A DNA stretch of 64,000 nt, taken from NCBI RefSeq assembly GCF_009764265.1, contig NZ_RWIR01000035.1, positions 1 through 64,000 on the forward strand. The letters run 5' to 3'. The notes below the pieces were generated by a model, which was given only the letters and a program-made list of their open reading frames with translations, was not told where the DNA came from and did not search any database. Every line of letters begins with the position of its first letter. The first letter of the stretch is position 1. Both the position numbers and the translations under genes were made by a program. Positions 56,448 through 64,000 of the stretch are shown one piece after another. The DNA is from Pseudomonas sp. PB101. Lineage in GTDB: Bacteria > Pseudomonadota > Gammaproteobacteria > Pseudomonadales > Pseudomonadaceae.

Positions 56448-57201
56448 TCGGGTTGAGCGATGCCCCTCGGGCTGCTGCAGACTGCGATCGGTTGCCTTCG
56501 ATCCCCGCAGGCAACTCGACAGCAAAACGGGCGCCCATCTCCTTGCGCCCCAACGCCGTCAACGCCAACGCCCGACTGTCCAGATCCTGCGTCACCCACT
56601 TGCGCTTGAGTGCCGTTTGCAGCAACGCCGCGCCCAGCGATCCTCCCAGATGTGGTCGGCGCATGCTCCAGTCCAGGCACGGGCAGGCAAAGCGGCGGCG
56701 CAAGGTGCTCAAGTCCTGTACCTCGATCCCAAGCCCCTGAAACATTGCCGAACCACTGTCACTCAAGCGATAGGCCTGTTCGTCGGTTTCCTCCAGCCAG
56801 CCCGCTTCAAGCATCCGGTCATGCAACAGCACGGCCAGGGTGCCTGCCATGTGGTCGTAGCAGGTGCGGGCAAACTGCAGGCGATCCGGGGTACGCGATT
56901 GGAAGCCCGGCGCGGTGTTCTGGCCGATCACCATCAGCGCCTCCAGGGCCTGGGCCACGCGTTTGTCCGCCAAGCTGTAATAGCGGTGACGTCCCTGGAC
57001 GTGCAGCCGCACCAGCGCCAGCTCCTTGAGTTTGGCCAGGTGGGCACTCGCGGTCGACGCGCTGACTTCGGCCACCGCCGCCAGTTCGGTGCTGGTGCGG
57101 GCGTGGCCGTCCATCAGCGAACAGAGGATTTTCGTCCGCGCCGGCTCAGCGATGGCGGCCGCCACCTGCGAGACGCCAGTGTCGTGTTGTGCTGCGCTCA
57201 T
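56440..57201 (-). CDS. ArsR-like winged-helix regulator with C-terminal domain
   Basis: 253 residues. N-terminal ArsR fold: VAAAIAEPARTKILCSLMDGHARTSTELAAVAEVSASTASAHLAKLKELALVRLHVQGRHRYYSL. A longer C-terminal part (FARTCYDHMAGTLAVLLHDRML, then CPCLDWSMRRPHLGGSLGAALL) is typical of a subgroup with an added domain and a conserved CPCLDWSxRRPHLGG segment. It is divergent from the P450 gene, 79 bases apart, and is probably its regulator. The last codons run into a REPIN. Confidence 0.83.
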   Translation of the reverse strand: MSAAQHDTGVSQVAAAIAEPARTKILCSLMDGHARTSTELAAVAEVSASTASAHLAKLKELALVRLHVQGRHRYYSLADKRVAQALEALMVIGQNTAPGFQSRTPDRLQFARTCYDHMAGTLAVLLHDRMLEAGWLEETDEQAYRLSDSGSAMFQGLGIEVQDLSTLRRRFACPCLDWSMRRPHLGGSLGAALLQTALKRKWVTQDLDSRALALTALGRKEMGARFAVELPAGIEGNRSQSAAARGASLNPNL

Positions 57202-57280
57202 ATTTCGCTCCCGGACGAATCAACACACTTTCGGACTGGAGATAGTAGCAACACTTTCCAACAACAAAAGGCTGTGACCC

Positions 57281-58402
57281 ATGGACCCGATCATCGCTGC
57301 GACCCATTCAGATCCCTATCCCTACTACGCACAACTGCGTGCCGAGGGTGAGTTGATTTTTCATCCGGGGCTGAACATGTGGCTGGCCAGCAGCGCCCAG
57401 GCGGTGGCCGCCGTGCTGGCTCATCCCGATTGCCACGTTCGCCCCGCACAGGAGCCAATCCCCAAGGCGATTGCCGATGGCATGGCCGGCCAGGTGTTCG
57501 GTCAATTGATGCGCATGAATGAGGGCGAACGCCAGCGTTGCCCACGGTCGGCGATTGCACCGGGGCTGGAATTGATCGATGCGCAGGAAGTCGAGCGCCT
57601 GGTCAGCGCCCGATTGATCACCGCCGACGCCGCTGGCCTGTACAACGCCATGTTCCGCGGACCGGTGTGCGTGGTGGCGGCGTTGCTGGGCTTCACCCCG
57701 GCCCAGGGTCGCGCCATCAGCGAACTGACGGCGGATTTCGTGGACTGCCTGTCGCCCCTGAGCAGCCCCGCACAACTGGCTGCTGCCCATGCCGCCGCCG
57801 AACAGTTGAGCGGTTACTTCATCGAATTGCTCGACGATCCGCACAACCACAGCCATCTGCTTGCAGGCATCCGCCAGCGCTTCGCCGCCGACGCAACGCC
57901 ATCGTTGATCGCCAACCTGATCGGCCTGTTCTCCCAAACCTTCGAGGCCACGGCCGGGCTGATCGGCAACTCGGTGCTGGCACTGATTCAACACCCGTCG
58001 TTGCGCAGTGATTCAACCCACATCGAAGACCTGGTGGCGGAAGTGCAGCGCTTCGACCCGCCGGTACAGAATACCCGCCGCTTCGTCGCCGCCCCCTGCG
58101 AGATTGACGGCGTCGCTCTGCATGCCGGTGATGTGATCCTGGTGCTGCTGGCCTCGGCCAATCGCGACCCGCAGCTCAACGACAACCCCGACGCATTCCT
58201 GCTCGAACGCCCGAACCGGCGCAGCTTCACTTTTGGTGCGGGGCGCCATCAATGTCCGGGGCAAACACTGGCGCTGAGCATTGCTGGCGCTACCGTCCGG
58301 CAAATTCTGGCGATGCAGCCGGCACTGGATCGCCTGACCTGGCGTTACCGCCCGTCCGCCAATGGACGAATTGCGCTGTTCTCGGATTGGCCAGCCGCGT
58401 GA
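57281..58402 (+). CDS. Cytochrome P450 with atypical I-helix
   Basis: 373 residues, slightly short for the family. Heme ligand C325 in FTFGAGRHQCPGQ, ExxR at E254-R257 (EVQR), and a usual AxxxR-type C-terminal core. In the I-helix the canonical AGHETT region reads QTFEAT (about 219-224): the acidic E222 is kept, but the next residue, normally the catalytic Thr, is A223. No ferredoxin or reductase gene is near. Substrate unknown; the divergent ArsR-like protein is the probable regulator. Ribosome site AAAAGGCTGTGACCC. Confidence 0.9.
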   Translation: MDPIIAATHSDPYPYYAQLRAEGELIFHPGLNMWLASSAQAVAAVLAHPDCHVRPAQEPIPKAIADGMAGQVFGQLMRMNEGERQRCPRSAIAPGLELIDAQEVERLVSARLITADAAGLYNAMFRGPVCVVAALLGFTPAQGRAISELTADFVDCLSPLSSPAQLAAAHAAAEQLSGYFIELLDDPHNHSHLLAGIRQRFAADATPSLIANLIGLFSQTFEATAGLIGNSVLALIQHPSLRSDSTHIEDLVAEVQRFDPPVQNTRRFVAAPCEIDGVALHAGDVILVLLASANRDPQLNDNPDAFLLERPNRRSFTFGAGRHQCPGQTLALSIAGATVRQILAMQPALDRLTWRYRPSANGRIALFSDWPAA

Positions 58403-58409
58403 TCGACGA

Positions 58410-58886
58410 TCAGCCCAACTGCCCAACCCGTGCAGCATCCGGCCAGAACAACGCCGCCTGCCCCACCCGCTCACCGTGATGATCGATGAGCGTCCACACC
58501 TTGCCTTCATGAATCATGAAGGCATTCCCTAGCCGATCCACCCGATAGCCACTGTAGCCATGAGCAATGCCATGGGCCGTGACCTGCTCCAGCAGGGTCT
58601 GGCGCACCGCGCGATCCAGTGGCGAGGCGCTGAAGCGTGACGGCATGCCCAGAAACTCCGGGCGCGGGTACTTGAAGCAGGCCAGCGCCTGTTCATTGGC
58701 GTAGAAAAACACAGGATCGTCTTCAGTGCCGTGGGCCAGCAGACTGTAGGGCGCGTGGGCGTGCAACCAGTGCAGTCGCTCCAGTGCGGTCAGCGACTGC
58801 GGCGCTGGCAGGTGTTCGCCGGTCCAGTGCCGATAGGACTCGTCCAGCAGTTCGATGGCCGTGGCGTATTCATCGTTGCGCAACAT
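58410..58886 (-). CDS. MEKHLA-domain (PAS-like) protein
   Basis: 158 residues from the ATG at 58884-58886 (MLRNDEYATAIELLDESY), which has CAGGGAGAATGC before it. The whole protein matches the MEKHLA family, a PAS-related fold: LLAHGTEDDPVFFYANEQALACFKYPRPEFLGMPSRFSA, YSGYRVDRLGNAFMIHEGKVW. Function unknown; a ligand-sensing or stress role is possible. It lies 22 bases downstream of the FKBP gene, likely in one operon. Confidence 0.83.
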   Translation of the reverse strand: MLRNDEYATAIELLDESYRHWTGEHLPAPQSLTALERLHWLHAHAPYSLLAHGTEDDPVFFYANEQALACFKYPRPEFLGMPSRFSASPLDRAVRQTLLEQVTAHGIAHGYSGYRVDRLGNAFMIHEGKVWTLIDHHGERVGQAALFWPDAARVGQLG

Positions 58887-58908
58887 GCATTCTCCCTGAC
58901 AAACGCGG

Positions 58909-59247
58909 TCAATCATCGCGCGTCAGTACTTCCAGCAACTCGATTTCGAAGATCAGGTTCGAGTTCGGCGTGATCTTGCCCATGCTGCGTTCGCCATAGG
59001 CCAGGTGCGCCGGCACCAGCAACTTGCGCTTGCCACCGACCTGCATGCCCATGATGCCCTGGTCCCAGCCCTTGATGACCCGCCCGGTGCCGATCACGCA
59101 CTGGAAGGGTTTGCCACGGCTCCAGGAAGAATCGAATTCGGTCCCGTCCTCCAGCCAGCCACGGTACTGGGTGGTGATCAGCGCGCCTTTTACCGCGGCT
59201 TTTCCGTCACCGGGTTGAAGATCGATTACCTGAAGCTCGTCATTCAT
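58909..59247 (-). CDS. FKBP-type peptidyl-prolyl isomerase
   Basis: 112 residues, one FKBP domain without signal peptide, so cytoplasmic. Motifs: VKGALITTQYRGWLEDGTEFDSSWSRGKPFQCVIGTGRVIKGWDQGIMGMQVGGKRKLLVPAHLAYGE, and the C-terminal NSNLIFEIELLEV. Proline isomerisation of client proteins is expected. The ATG at 59245-59247 (MNDELQVIDL) is preferred to an upstream one. Confidence 0.9.
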   Translation of the reverse strand: MNDELQVIDLQPGDGKAAVKGALITTQYRGWLEDGTEFDSSWSRGKPFQCVIGTGRVIKGWDQGIMGMQVGGKRKLLVPAHLAYGERSMGKITPNSNLIFEIELLEVLTRDD

Positions 59248-59420
59248 TGAATTCACTCGTATGCTCACTCGCCGTCAAGGGCCTGATGGGCGCCGTTTTC
59301 CCAGATTTGCCGTCGGTTGGCAACCCTTGCCGCCTCCGCGCACGACGTTTAAAACTGTTTGCTGAACTAACATAATCAACCATTACCCGTACGGTTCAAC
59401 GCTCTGATGACCACTCCCGA

Positions 59421-60494
59421 ATGATCCTGCTCTGGACCAGCGTCATCCTTGGTGCAATGACGCTTACCCTGATCGTCGCGCTGGTCTGGCGCGAGCGCTC
59501 GCTGCAAAAGCAACTGGCGCAGTACCGGGTGATCATCGGCAGCCTGTCCGAAGGCCGGAACATCCACCAGGATGGCGACGCCGAGCGCTTCAAGCGCAGC
59601 CAGTATTTTGCGCGCATCGGCACCTGGGATTGGGATGTCGACACCGACCGCCTGTTTTGGTCAGACGCGATCTTCGGCATGTTCGGATTCAAGATCGGCG
59701 AAGTGACGCCCTCCTACGCGCTGTTCTGCTCCTGCGTGCATCCGGATGACCGGCTCCGGGTTCGGGCCGGTGAACTGCGTTGCCTGGAAACCGGCGAAAA
59801 CCACGACGAGGAATACCGCGTGGTCTGGCCCGACGGCACGATCCGCTGGCTGCGCGAAACCGGTAACGTGGTCAAGAACGATCACGACGAAACGATCAAG
59901 ATGATGGGCGTGGTACGCGACATCACCGAAGAAAAGGCCTCCGCCAACTACCTCAAGCACCTGGCCCATTTCGACCCGCTGACCGGCCTGCCCAATCGCC
60001 TGGTGCTCGAAGAGCGCCTGTCCGAAGCGCTGGAGCAGGCGCGCATCAGTACCACGCGGGTGGCGCTGGTGTTTGTCGACCTCAACGGCTTCAAGGCCAT
60101 CAATGACCGCTATGGTCATGCGGCCGGCGATCGCGTACTGGTCACGACTGCCACGCGGCTCAAGCGCATTCTGCGCGGCACCGACACCGTCGCGAGGATC
60201 GGCGGCGACGAATTCGTGGTCATCCTCCAGGGCTTGCCCCAGGGCAAAAACCTGCAAGACGAAGCGCGCACCATTTGCCAGAAGATCTTCGTCGAACTCT
60301 CCCCGCCCGTCACCATCGGCAACGACCAGCGCCACATCGGCACCAGCCTGGGCGTCGCGGTGTTCCCCGATCACGCGCCGAGCATCGACCGCCTGCTGCA
60401 CATCGCCGACCTGGCGATGTATGAGGCCAAGCGCAGCGGCAACAATCAGTATCGGCTGGGCACCGAAAGCGTGGTGCGGGCACATAATCCATAG
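59421..60494 (+). CDS. PAS-GGDEF diguanylate cyclase
   Basis: 357 residues. A single N-terminal membrane helix (LLWTSVILGAMTLTLIVALVW), a PAS/PAC domain at about 60-180 (ARIGTWDWDVDTDRLFWSDAIFGMFGF, MMGVVRDITEEK), and a full GGDEF domain at 190-350. The active motif is RIGGDEFVVI; an allosteric I-site RGTD lies five residues before it, so the enzyme should make c-di-GMP with product inhibition. Membrane-bound with a cytosolic sensor. Isolated gene. Confidence 0.92.
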   Translation: MILLWTSVILGAMTLTLIVALVWRERSLQKQLAQYRVIIGSLSEGRNIHQDGDAERFKRSQYFARIGTWDWDVDTDRLFWSDAIFGMFGFKIGEVTPSYALFCSCVHPDDRLRVRAGELRCLETGENHDEEYRVVWPDGTIRWLRETGNVVKNDHDETIKMMGVVRDITEEKASANYLKHLAHFDPLTGLPNRLVLEERLSEALEQARISTTRVALVFVDLNGFKAINDRYGHAAGDRVLVTTATRLKRILRGTDTVARIGGDEFVVILQGLPQGKNLQDEARTICQKIFVELSPPVTIGNDQRHIGTSLGVAVFPDHAPSIDRLLHIADLAMYEAKRSGNNQYRLGTESVVRAHNP

Positions 60495-60648
60495 CGTGCG
60501 CCCACAGATGCATTGATCCACTTCGCACATCAATGCATGCCAACAATGCAATTAACATATCGATGCTCCTGCCCCACTATCCGCCTCAATAAGAACCGTG
60601 CGCCGCGTCCAGCCGGAGCACGTCATAAAAGCGGTGGAGTACAGGTCA

Positions 60649-61953
60649 ATGACAGCATCAACCCAACGGCCCGCGACTGCCGGTCGCTCCCGGGCCAGCG
60701 CAATCTTCCGGGTCACCTCGGGCAACTTCCTCGAACAGTTCGACTTCTTCCTTTTTGGCTTCTATGCCACGCAGATCGCTGCCGTGTTTTTTCCGGCCAG
60801 CAGCGAATTCGCCTCGCTGATGATGACCTTCGCCGTGTTCGGCGCAGGTTTTCTGATGCGTCCGTTGGGTGCCGTGGTGCTGGGCGCCTATATCGATGAC
60901 GTGGGCCGGCGCAAAGGCTTGATCGTCACCCTGTCGATCATGGCCAGCGGCACCATCCTGATCGTGCTGGTGCCCGGTTACGAGACCATCGGCTTGTTCG
61001 CCCCGGCCCTGGTGCTGATCGGGCGGTTGCTGCAGGGCTTTTCCGCCGGTGCGGAACTGGGTGGTGTGTCGGTGTACCTCGCCGAAATCGCCACGCCCGG
61101 CCGCAAGGGATTCTTCACCAGTTGGCAGTCGGGCAGCCAGCAAGTGGCGATCATCGTCGCCGCTGCGCTGGGGTACGCCTTGAACCAGTGGATGGCACCG
61201 AGTGTGATTGCCGACTGGGGCTGGCGGATTCCGTTTTTCGTCGGCTGCATGATCGTGCCCTTCATCTTCCTGTTGCGCCGCAACCTGGAAGAAACCGAAG
61301 AATTCGCCACCCGTAAACACCGCCCGAGCATGGGCGAAGTGTTCCGCACCCTGGGGCAAAACTGGCTGACCGTGTTCGCCGGCATGATGATGGTCGCGCT
61401 GACCACCACCGCGTTCTACCTGATCACGGTGTACGCGCCGACCTTCGGTAAAACCGTGCTGCACCTGAGCACCTCCGATGCGCTGCTGGTGACCTTGCTG
61501 GTCGGCGTTTCGAACTTCATCTGGCTGCCGATTGGCGGCGCGCTCTCGGACCGTATCGGGCGACGCCCGGTGTTGATCGCCATGGCCTTGCTGGCCATTG
61601 CCACCACCTATCCGGTGCTGACCTATCTGGTCAATGCGCCGAGCTTCATGCACATGCTGCTGGTACTGCTGTGGCTGTCGTTCATCTACGGCCTGTACAA
61701 CGGCGCGATGATCCCGGCGCTGACGGAAATCATGCCCGTGGAGGTGCGAGTCGCCGGGTTCTCGCTGGCGTACAGCCTGGCTACCGCGGTGTTCGGCGGG
61801 TTCACCCCGGCGATCTCGACCTTGCTGATCCAGTACACCGGTGACAAGGCGGCGCCAGGTTACTGGATGAGCTTTGCAGCACTGTGCGCGCTGTGCGCGA
61901 CGTTGATGCTCTATCGCCGCGCCTCGAATCATCTGCAGCCGGTGGCGTCGTGA
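60649..61953 (+). CDS. MFS citrate/tricarboxylate-type proton symporter
   Basis: 434 residues with about twelve membrane helices. The start region [25 protein letters not shown] and the loop [20 protein letters not shown] are those of the CitA/TcuC metabolite:H+ symporters. Loop 8-9 ([16 protein letters not shown]) is also MFS-typical. Transport of citrate, tricarballylate or another carboxylate is inferred. The ATG at 60649 is chosen by family fit. The binding-protein gene starts 26 bases downstream. Confidence 0.87.
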   Translation: MTASTQRPATAGRSRASAIFRVTSGNFLEQFDFFLFGFYATQIAAVFFPASSEFASLMMTFAVFGAGFLMRPLGAVVLGAYIDDVGRRKGLIVTLSIMASGTILIVLVPGYETIGLFAPALVLIGRLLQGFSAGAELGGVSVYLAEIATPGRKGFFTSWQSGSQQVAIIVAAALGYALNQWMAPSVIADWGWRIPFFVGCMIVPFIFLLRRNLEETEEFATRKHRPSMGEVFRTLGQNWLTVFAGMMMVALTTTAFYLITVYAPTFGKTVLHLSTSDALLVTLLVGVSNFIWLPIGGALSDRIGRRPVLIAMALLAIATTYPVLTYLVNAPSFMHMLLVLLWLSFIYGLYNGAMIPALTEIMPVEVRVAGFSLAYSLATAVFGGFTPAISTLLIQYTGDKAAPGYWMSFAALCALCATLMLYRRASNHLQPVAS

Positions 61954-61979
61954 ACCTGCCTTCTATCGAGAACATGACC

Positions 61980-62756
61980 ATGAAAAAACCTTTCAATCTA
62001 GCCGCCCTCGCATTGCTGGCGAGCCTGGGCTTGAGCGGCATTGTCCAGGCCGAAGAGATCCGTGTGATGACTTCCGGCGGTTTCACGGCGGCCTACAAAG
62101 TCCTCGGCCCGAAGTTCGCCGCCGCCACCGGCAACACCCTCGACACCGCGCTCGGCCCGTCCATGGGCAAGGCCCCGGAGGCGATTCCCAATCGCCTGGC
62201 CCGCGGTGAGCAAGCGGACGTTGTGATCATGGTCGGCTACGCCCTGGACGATCTGATCAAACAAGGCAAGGTCGACCCGGCGTCCCGTGTCGAGCTGGCC
62301 GATTCACGCATTGGCCTGGTGGTGCGTGAAGGTGCCCCGAAGCCGGACATCAGCAATGTCGAGGGCCTGAAAAAGACCCTGCTCGAGGCGAAATCGGTCG
62401 CCTACTCCGACAGCGCCAGCGGCGTGTACATCGAGCAGCAGTTGTTCAAGCGCCTGGGTATCGAAGCGCAACTCAAGCCCAAGTCGACCATGGTGCCGAA
62501 GATCCCCGTGGGCTCGGTGGTCGCCACTGGCGACTATCAACTGGGCTTCCAGCAAGTCAGCGAATTGTTGCCGGTGCCGGGGGTGAGTTTCGTGGCGAAG
62601 ATTCCGGAGCCAGTGCAGTCGGTCACCCGGTTTGCCGCCGGTATCCCGGTCGGTGCCCGGCACCCGGCCGAAGCCAGGGCCTTGCTTGAATACATGGCCT
62701 CGGCCCAGGCGCAACCGGATGTGAAGGCGACCGGGCTGGACTCGGTCAGCCGCTGA
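61980..62756 (+). CDS. ModA-like extracellular binding protein
   Basis: 258 residues from ATG 61980 (MKKPFNLAALALLASLG; an ATG two codons earlier has a worse distance to the CGAGAA ribosome site). Signal peptide to VQA. The mature protein resembles molybdate/sulfate-type binding proteins (IRVMTSGGFTAAYKVLGPKFAAATGN, SGVYIEQQLFKRLGIEAQLKPKS). No ABC permease or ATPase is nearby; the partner is an MFS symporter and a LysR gene, a pattern repeated in Pseudomonas. Ligand is unknown, perhaps an organic acid. The end overlaps the convergent LysR gene by 11 bases. Confidence 0.82.
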   Translation: MKKPFNLAALALLASLGLSGIVQAEEIRVMTSGGFTAAYKVLGPKFAAATGNTLDTALGPSMGKAPEAIPNRLARGEQADVVIMVGYALDDLIKQGKVDPASRVELADSRIGLVVREGAPKPDISNVEGLKKTLLEAKSVAYSDSASGVYIEQQLFKRLGIEAQLKPKSTMVPKIPVGSVVATGDYQLGFQQVSELLPVPGVSFVAKIPEPVQSVTRFAAGIPVGARHPAEARALLEYMASAQAQPDVKATGLDSVSR

Positions 62757-63660
62757 CCGCCGGCTGCACGACTTTCATCTCTATCACCAGCCGTTCCAGT
62801 TCAAGTGCCGCCGGGGTCAGGGTTCGACCCCGGCGCTTGATCAGACCGACGCTGCGCATCACTTGCGGATCGGTCAACGGCACCCGCGTCAGGATCGGAT
62901 GATCCGCCGCCGGCATCGCCATCAGCGGCACCGCCGCCACGCCCAATCCGGCCTCGACCAGACCGATCATGGTCGTCACATGCCGGGTTTCGCAGATGCT
63001 CGGCCGCTGCGGCACCACGCCGGTCAGTGCCTGATCCAGCAGAAACCGGTTGCCGGAGGTTTTATCCAGCGAGATGTAATCCTGCTGATAGAACTCGTCC
63101 CAGGTCACGCTGCTGCGCCCCGCCAGCGGATGATCACGCCGGCACGCCACGACATACCCTTCCTGCACCAGCGGCTCGAAATCCACTTCGGCTTCCAGCG
63201 TGCCCATGAAGCTCAGGCCGAAATCCGCCTCGCCATTGACCACCGCGCTCAAAACTTCGTGGGCACTGGAATCGAGCACCTTGACCTTGATTCGCGGAAA
63301 CTGGCGGTGATAGTGCGCGATCACCCGCGGCATGAAGTAATACGCCGCCGACGGCACGCAGGCGACCGTAACGTGGCCGAGCCGGGTCGAAGCGACTTCG
63401 CTGATGCCCAGCAACGCCACGTCCAGATCGTCCAGCAGGCGCTCGACGCTGGGCATGAAACCGCGTCCGGCCTGAGTCAGGCTGACCTTGCGCGTGGTGC
63501 GTTCGAACAGCCGCACGCCAAGGGCGTCTTCGAGTTTTTCAATGCGCCGGCTCAAGGCCGGCTGGGAAATGCGCACCGCATCGGCGGCCTTGCGAAAGCT
63601 GCCCTGCTCGACCACGGCACGGAAGGCTTGCAGGTCATTGAGGTCGAAGTTGATCGCCAT
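62746..63660 (-). CDS. LysR-family transcriptional regulator
   Basis: 304 residues. N-terminal helix-turn-helix (LNDLQAFRAVVEQGSFRKAADAVRISQPALSRRIEKLEDALGVRLFER) and the co-inducer domain (VTVACVPSAAYYFMPRVIAHYHRQFPRIKVKV, MIGLVEAGLGVAAVPLMAMP). It is convergent with the symporter/binding-protein pair and divergent from the DUF1624-type gene; either may be its target. It could sense the transported carboxylate. Confidence 0.9.
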   Translation of the reverse strand: MAINFDLNDLQAFRAVVEQGSFRKAADAVRISQPALSRRIEKLEDALGVRLFERTTRKVSLTQAGRGFMPSVERLLDDLDVALLGISEVASTRLGHVTVACVPSAAYYFMPRVIAHYHRQFPRIKVKVLDSSAHEVLSAVVNGEADFGLSFMGTLEAEVDFEPLVQEGYVVACRRDHPLAGRSSVTWDEFYQQDYISLDKTSGNRFLLDQALTGVVPQRPSICETRHVTTMIGLVEAGLGVAAVPLMAMPAADHPILTRVPLTDPQVMRSVGLIKRRGRTLTPAALELERLVIEMKVVQPAVSG

Positions 63661-63769
63661 GGGTTACTCGGCAGCAAAGCGGATTGATCAGCTTATTGTA
63701 TAAATGTAACCAATTGATGCAAAGACCTATTGAACAGGGCGACGCCTTCTGCCCGATATTGAAACGTTA

Positions 63770-63775
63770 TATAAT
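63770..63775 (+). promoter_or_regulatory. Candidate -10 box for the right-edge gene
   Basis: TATAAT lies 64-69 bases before the ATG at 63839 in an AT-rich stretch (CGTTATATAATATC). The best matching -35 at 17 bases is only TTCTGC, so the promoter is tentative. Confidence 0.35.
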
Positions 63776-63838
63776 ATCTAAACATGATCTGTCGGTCGTT
63801 TACCGGCACAGCTATCCACTTCCTGCCTGCGACTTTCG

Positions 63839-64000
63839 ATGACAAACCCTATTCAAATCCCGCCCATCACAACCCTGAGCCAACGCCTGATGTCCATCGA
63901 TGCCCTAAGGGGGTTGGTGATGATTTTCATGTTGCTGGATCACGTGCGCGAAACGTTCTTTCTGCACCGCCAGGTCGCCGACCCGATGGTCATCGACAGC
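63839..64000 (+). CDS. DUF1624/heparan acetyltransferase-like membrane protein, N-terminal fragment
   Basis: 54 codons to the right edge. The start is MTNPIQIPPITT, followed by QRLMSIDALRGLVMIFMLLDH and VRETFF. The SIDALRGLVMI..LLDHVRE pattern is the first helix of DUF1624/YeiB-like acyltransferase membrane proteins. Only the first helix is present, so the type of donor or acceptor cannot be told. Divergent from the LysR gene. Confidence 0.75.
   Translation, partial: MTNPIQIPPITTLSQRLMSIDALRGLVMIFMLLDHVRETFFLHRQVADPMVIDS

Overview
The window reads as chromosomal DNA of a fluorescent-group Pseudomonas. It is GC-rich, it carries about seventeen REP/REPIN hairpins of the Pseudomonas GAGC(G/T)(G/A)GCTTGC type between genes, and it encodes Pseudomonas-typical families (DUF1652, OprD porins, BkdR/bkd, PQQ-ethanol oxidation, NosP/NahK). 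No rRNA, tRNA, CRISPR array, prophage or insertion sequence was seen. Nearly all genes are intact metabolic or regulatory genes. The only clearly decayed item is a small TRIC-channel-like remnant at the left end.

Layout. 1-3.7 kb: edge gene, decayed membrane-protein remnant, small lipoprotein, DUF1652 protein, a triple-PAS LuxR regulator and an AT-rich ORFan with Ig-like modules. 3.9-12.4 kb: complete reductive pyrimidine catabolism (ureidopropionase-type amidase, NCS1 transporter, dihydropyrimidinase HydA, PreT/PreA dihydropyrimidine dehydrogenase, TetR/RutR-like regulator), with RutR-like operator repeats in the central divergent region. 12.5-13.7 kb: copC-copD. 13.9-21.2 kb: uronate oxidation (OprD porin, uronate dehydrogenase, SMP-30 lactonase, DctPQM TRAP transporter, aldose 1-epimerase), with two promoter-operator modules.

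21.2-45.5 kb: a PQQ/quinoprotein alcohol-oxidation island: ercS', ercA, pqqEDCBA (including the 23-residue pqqA at 27542-27613), aldehyde dehydrogenase, a quinoprotein alcohol dehydrogenase with the lanthanide-type Asp-Tyr-Asp signature, a Zn-hydrolase/SoxYZ-like/solute-binding trio, cytochrome c550 PedF, an ABC set with beta-propeller and receptor, a CXXCW protein, the AgmR/ErbR regulator, and the NahK kinase with its NO-sensor partner NosP, then a general porin. Compared with my recollection of the P. putida ped locus, the calcium enzyme PedE and the PedS2/PedR2 switch are missing between pedF and the ABC genes.

45.7-49.3 kb: sulfide detoxification (TauE-type exporter, sulfide:quinone oxidoreductase-like flavoprotein, ArsR/BigR-like regulator, divergent persulfide dioxygenase). 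49.4-56.3 kb: bkdR and the bkdA1-bkdA2-bkdB-lpdV branched-chain keto-acid dehydrogenase operon, followed by the branched-chain aminotransferase ilvE and a strong terminator. 56.4-60.5 kb: an ArsR-like regulator divergent from a cytochrome P450 with an altered I-helix, a MEKHLA protein, an FKBP isomerase and a PAS-GGDEF diguanylate cyclase. 60.6-64 kb: an MFS citrate-type symporter, a ModA-like orphan binding protein, a LysR regulator, and the start of a DUF1624-type membrane protein running off the right edge.

The most interesting parts are the lanthanide-type alcohol oxidation locus wired to a nitric-oxide-sensing kinase pair, its uncharacterised periplasmic relay trio, the paired operators of the pyrimidine and uronate loci, and the REPINs that sit inside operons (pqqB-pqqC, and inside the pyrimidine gene blocks).
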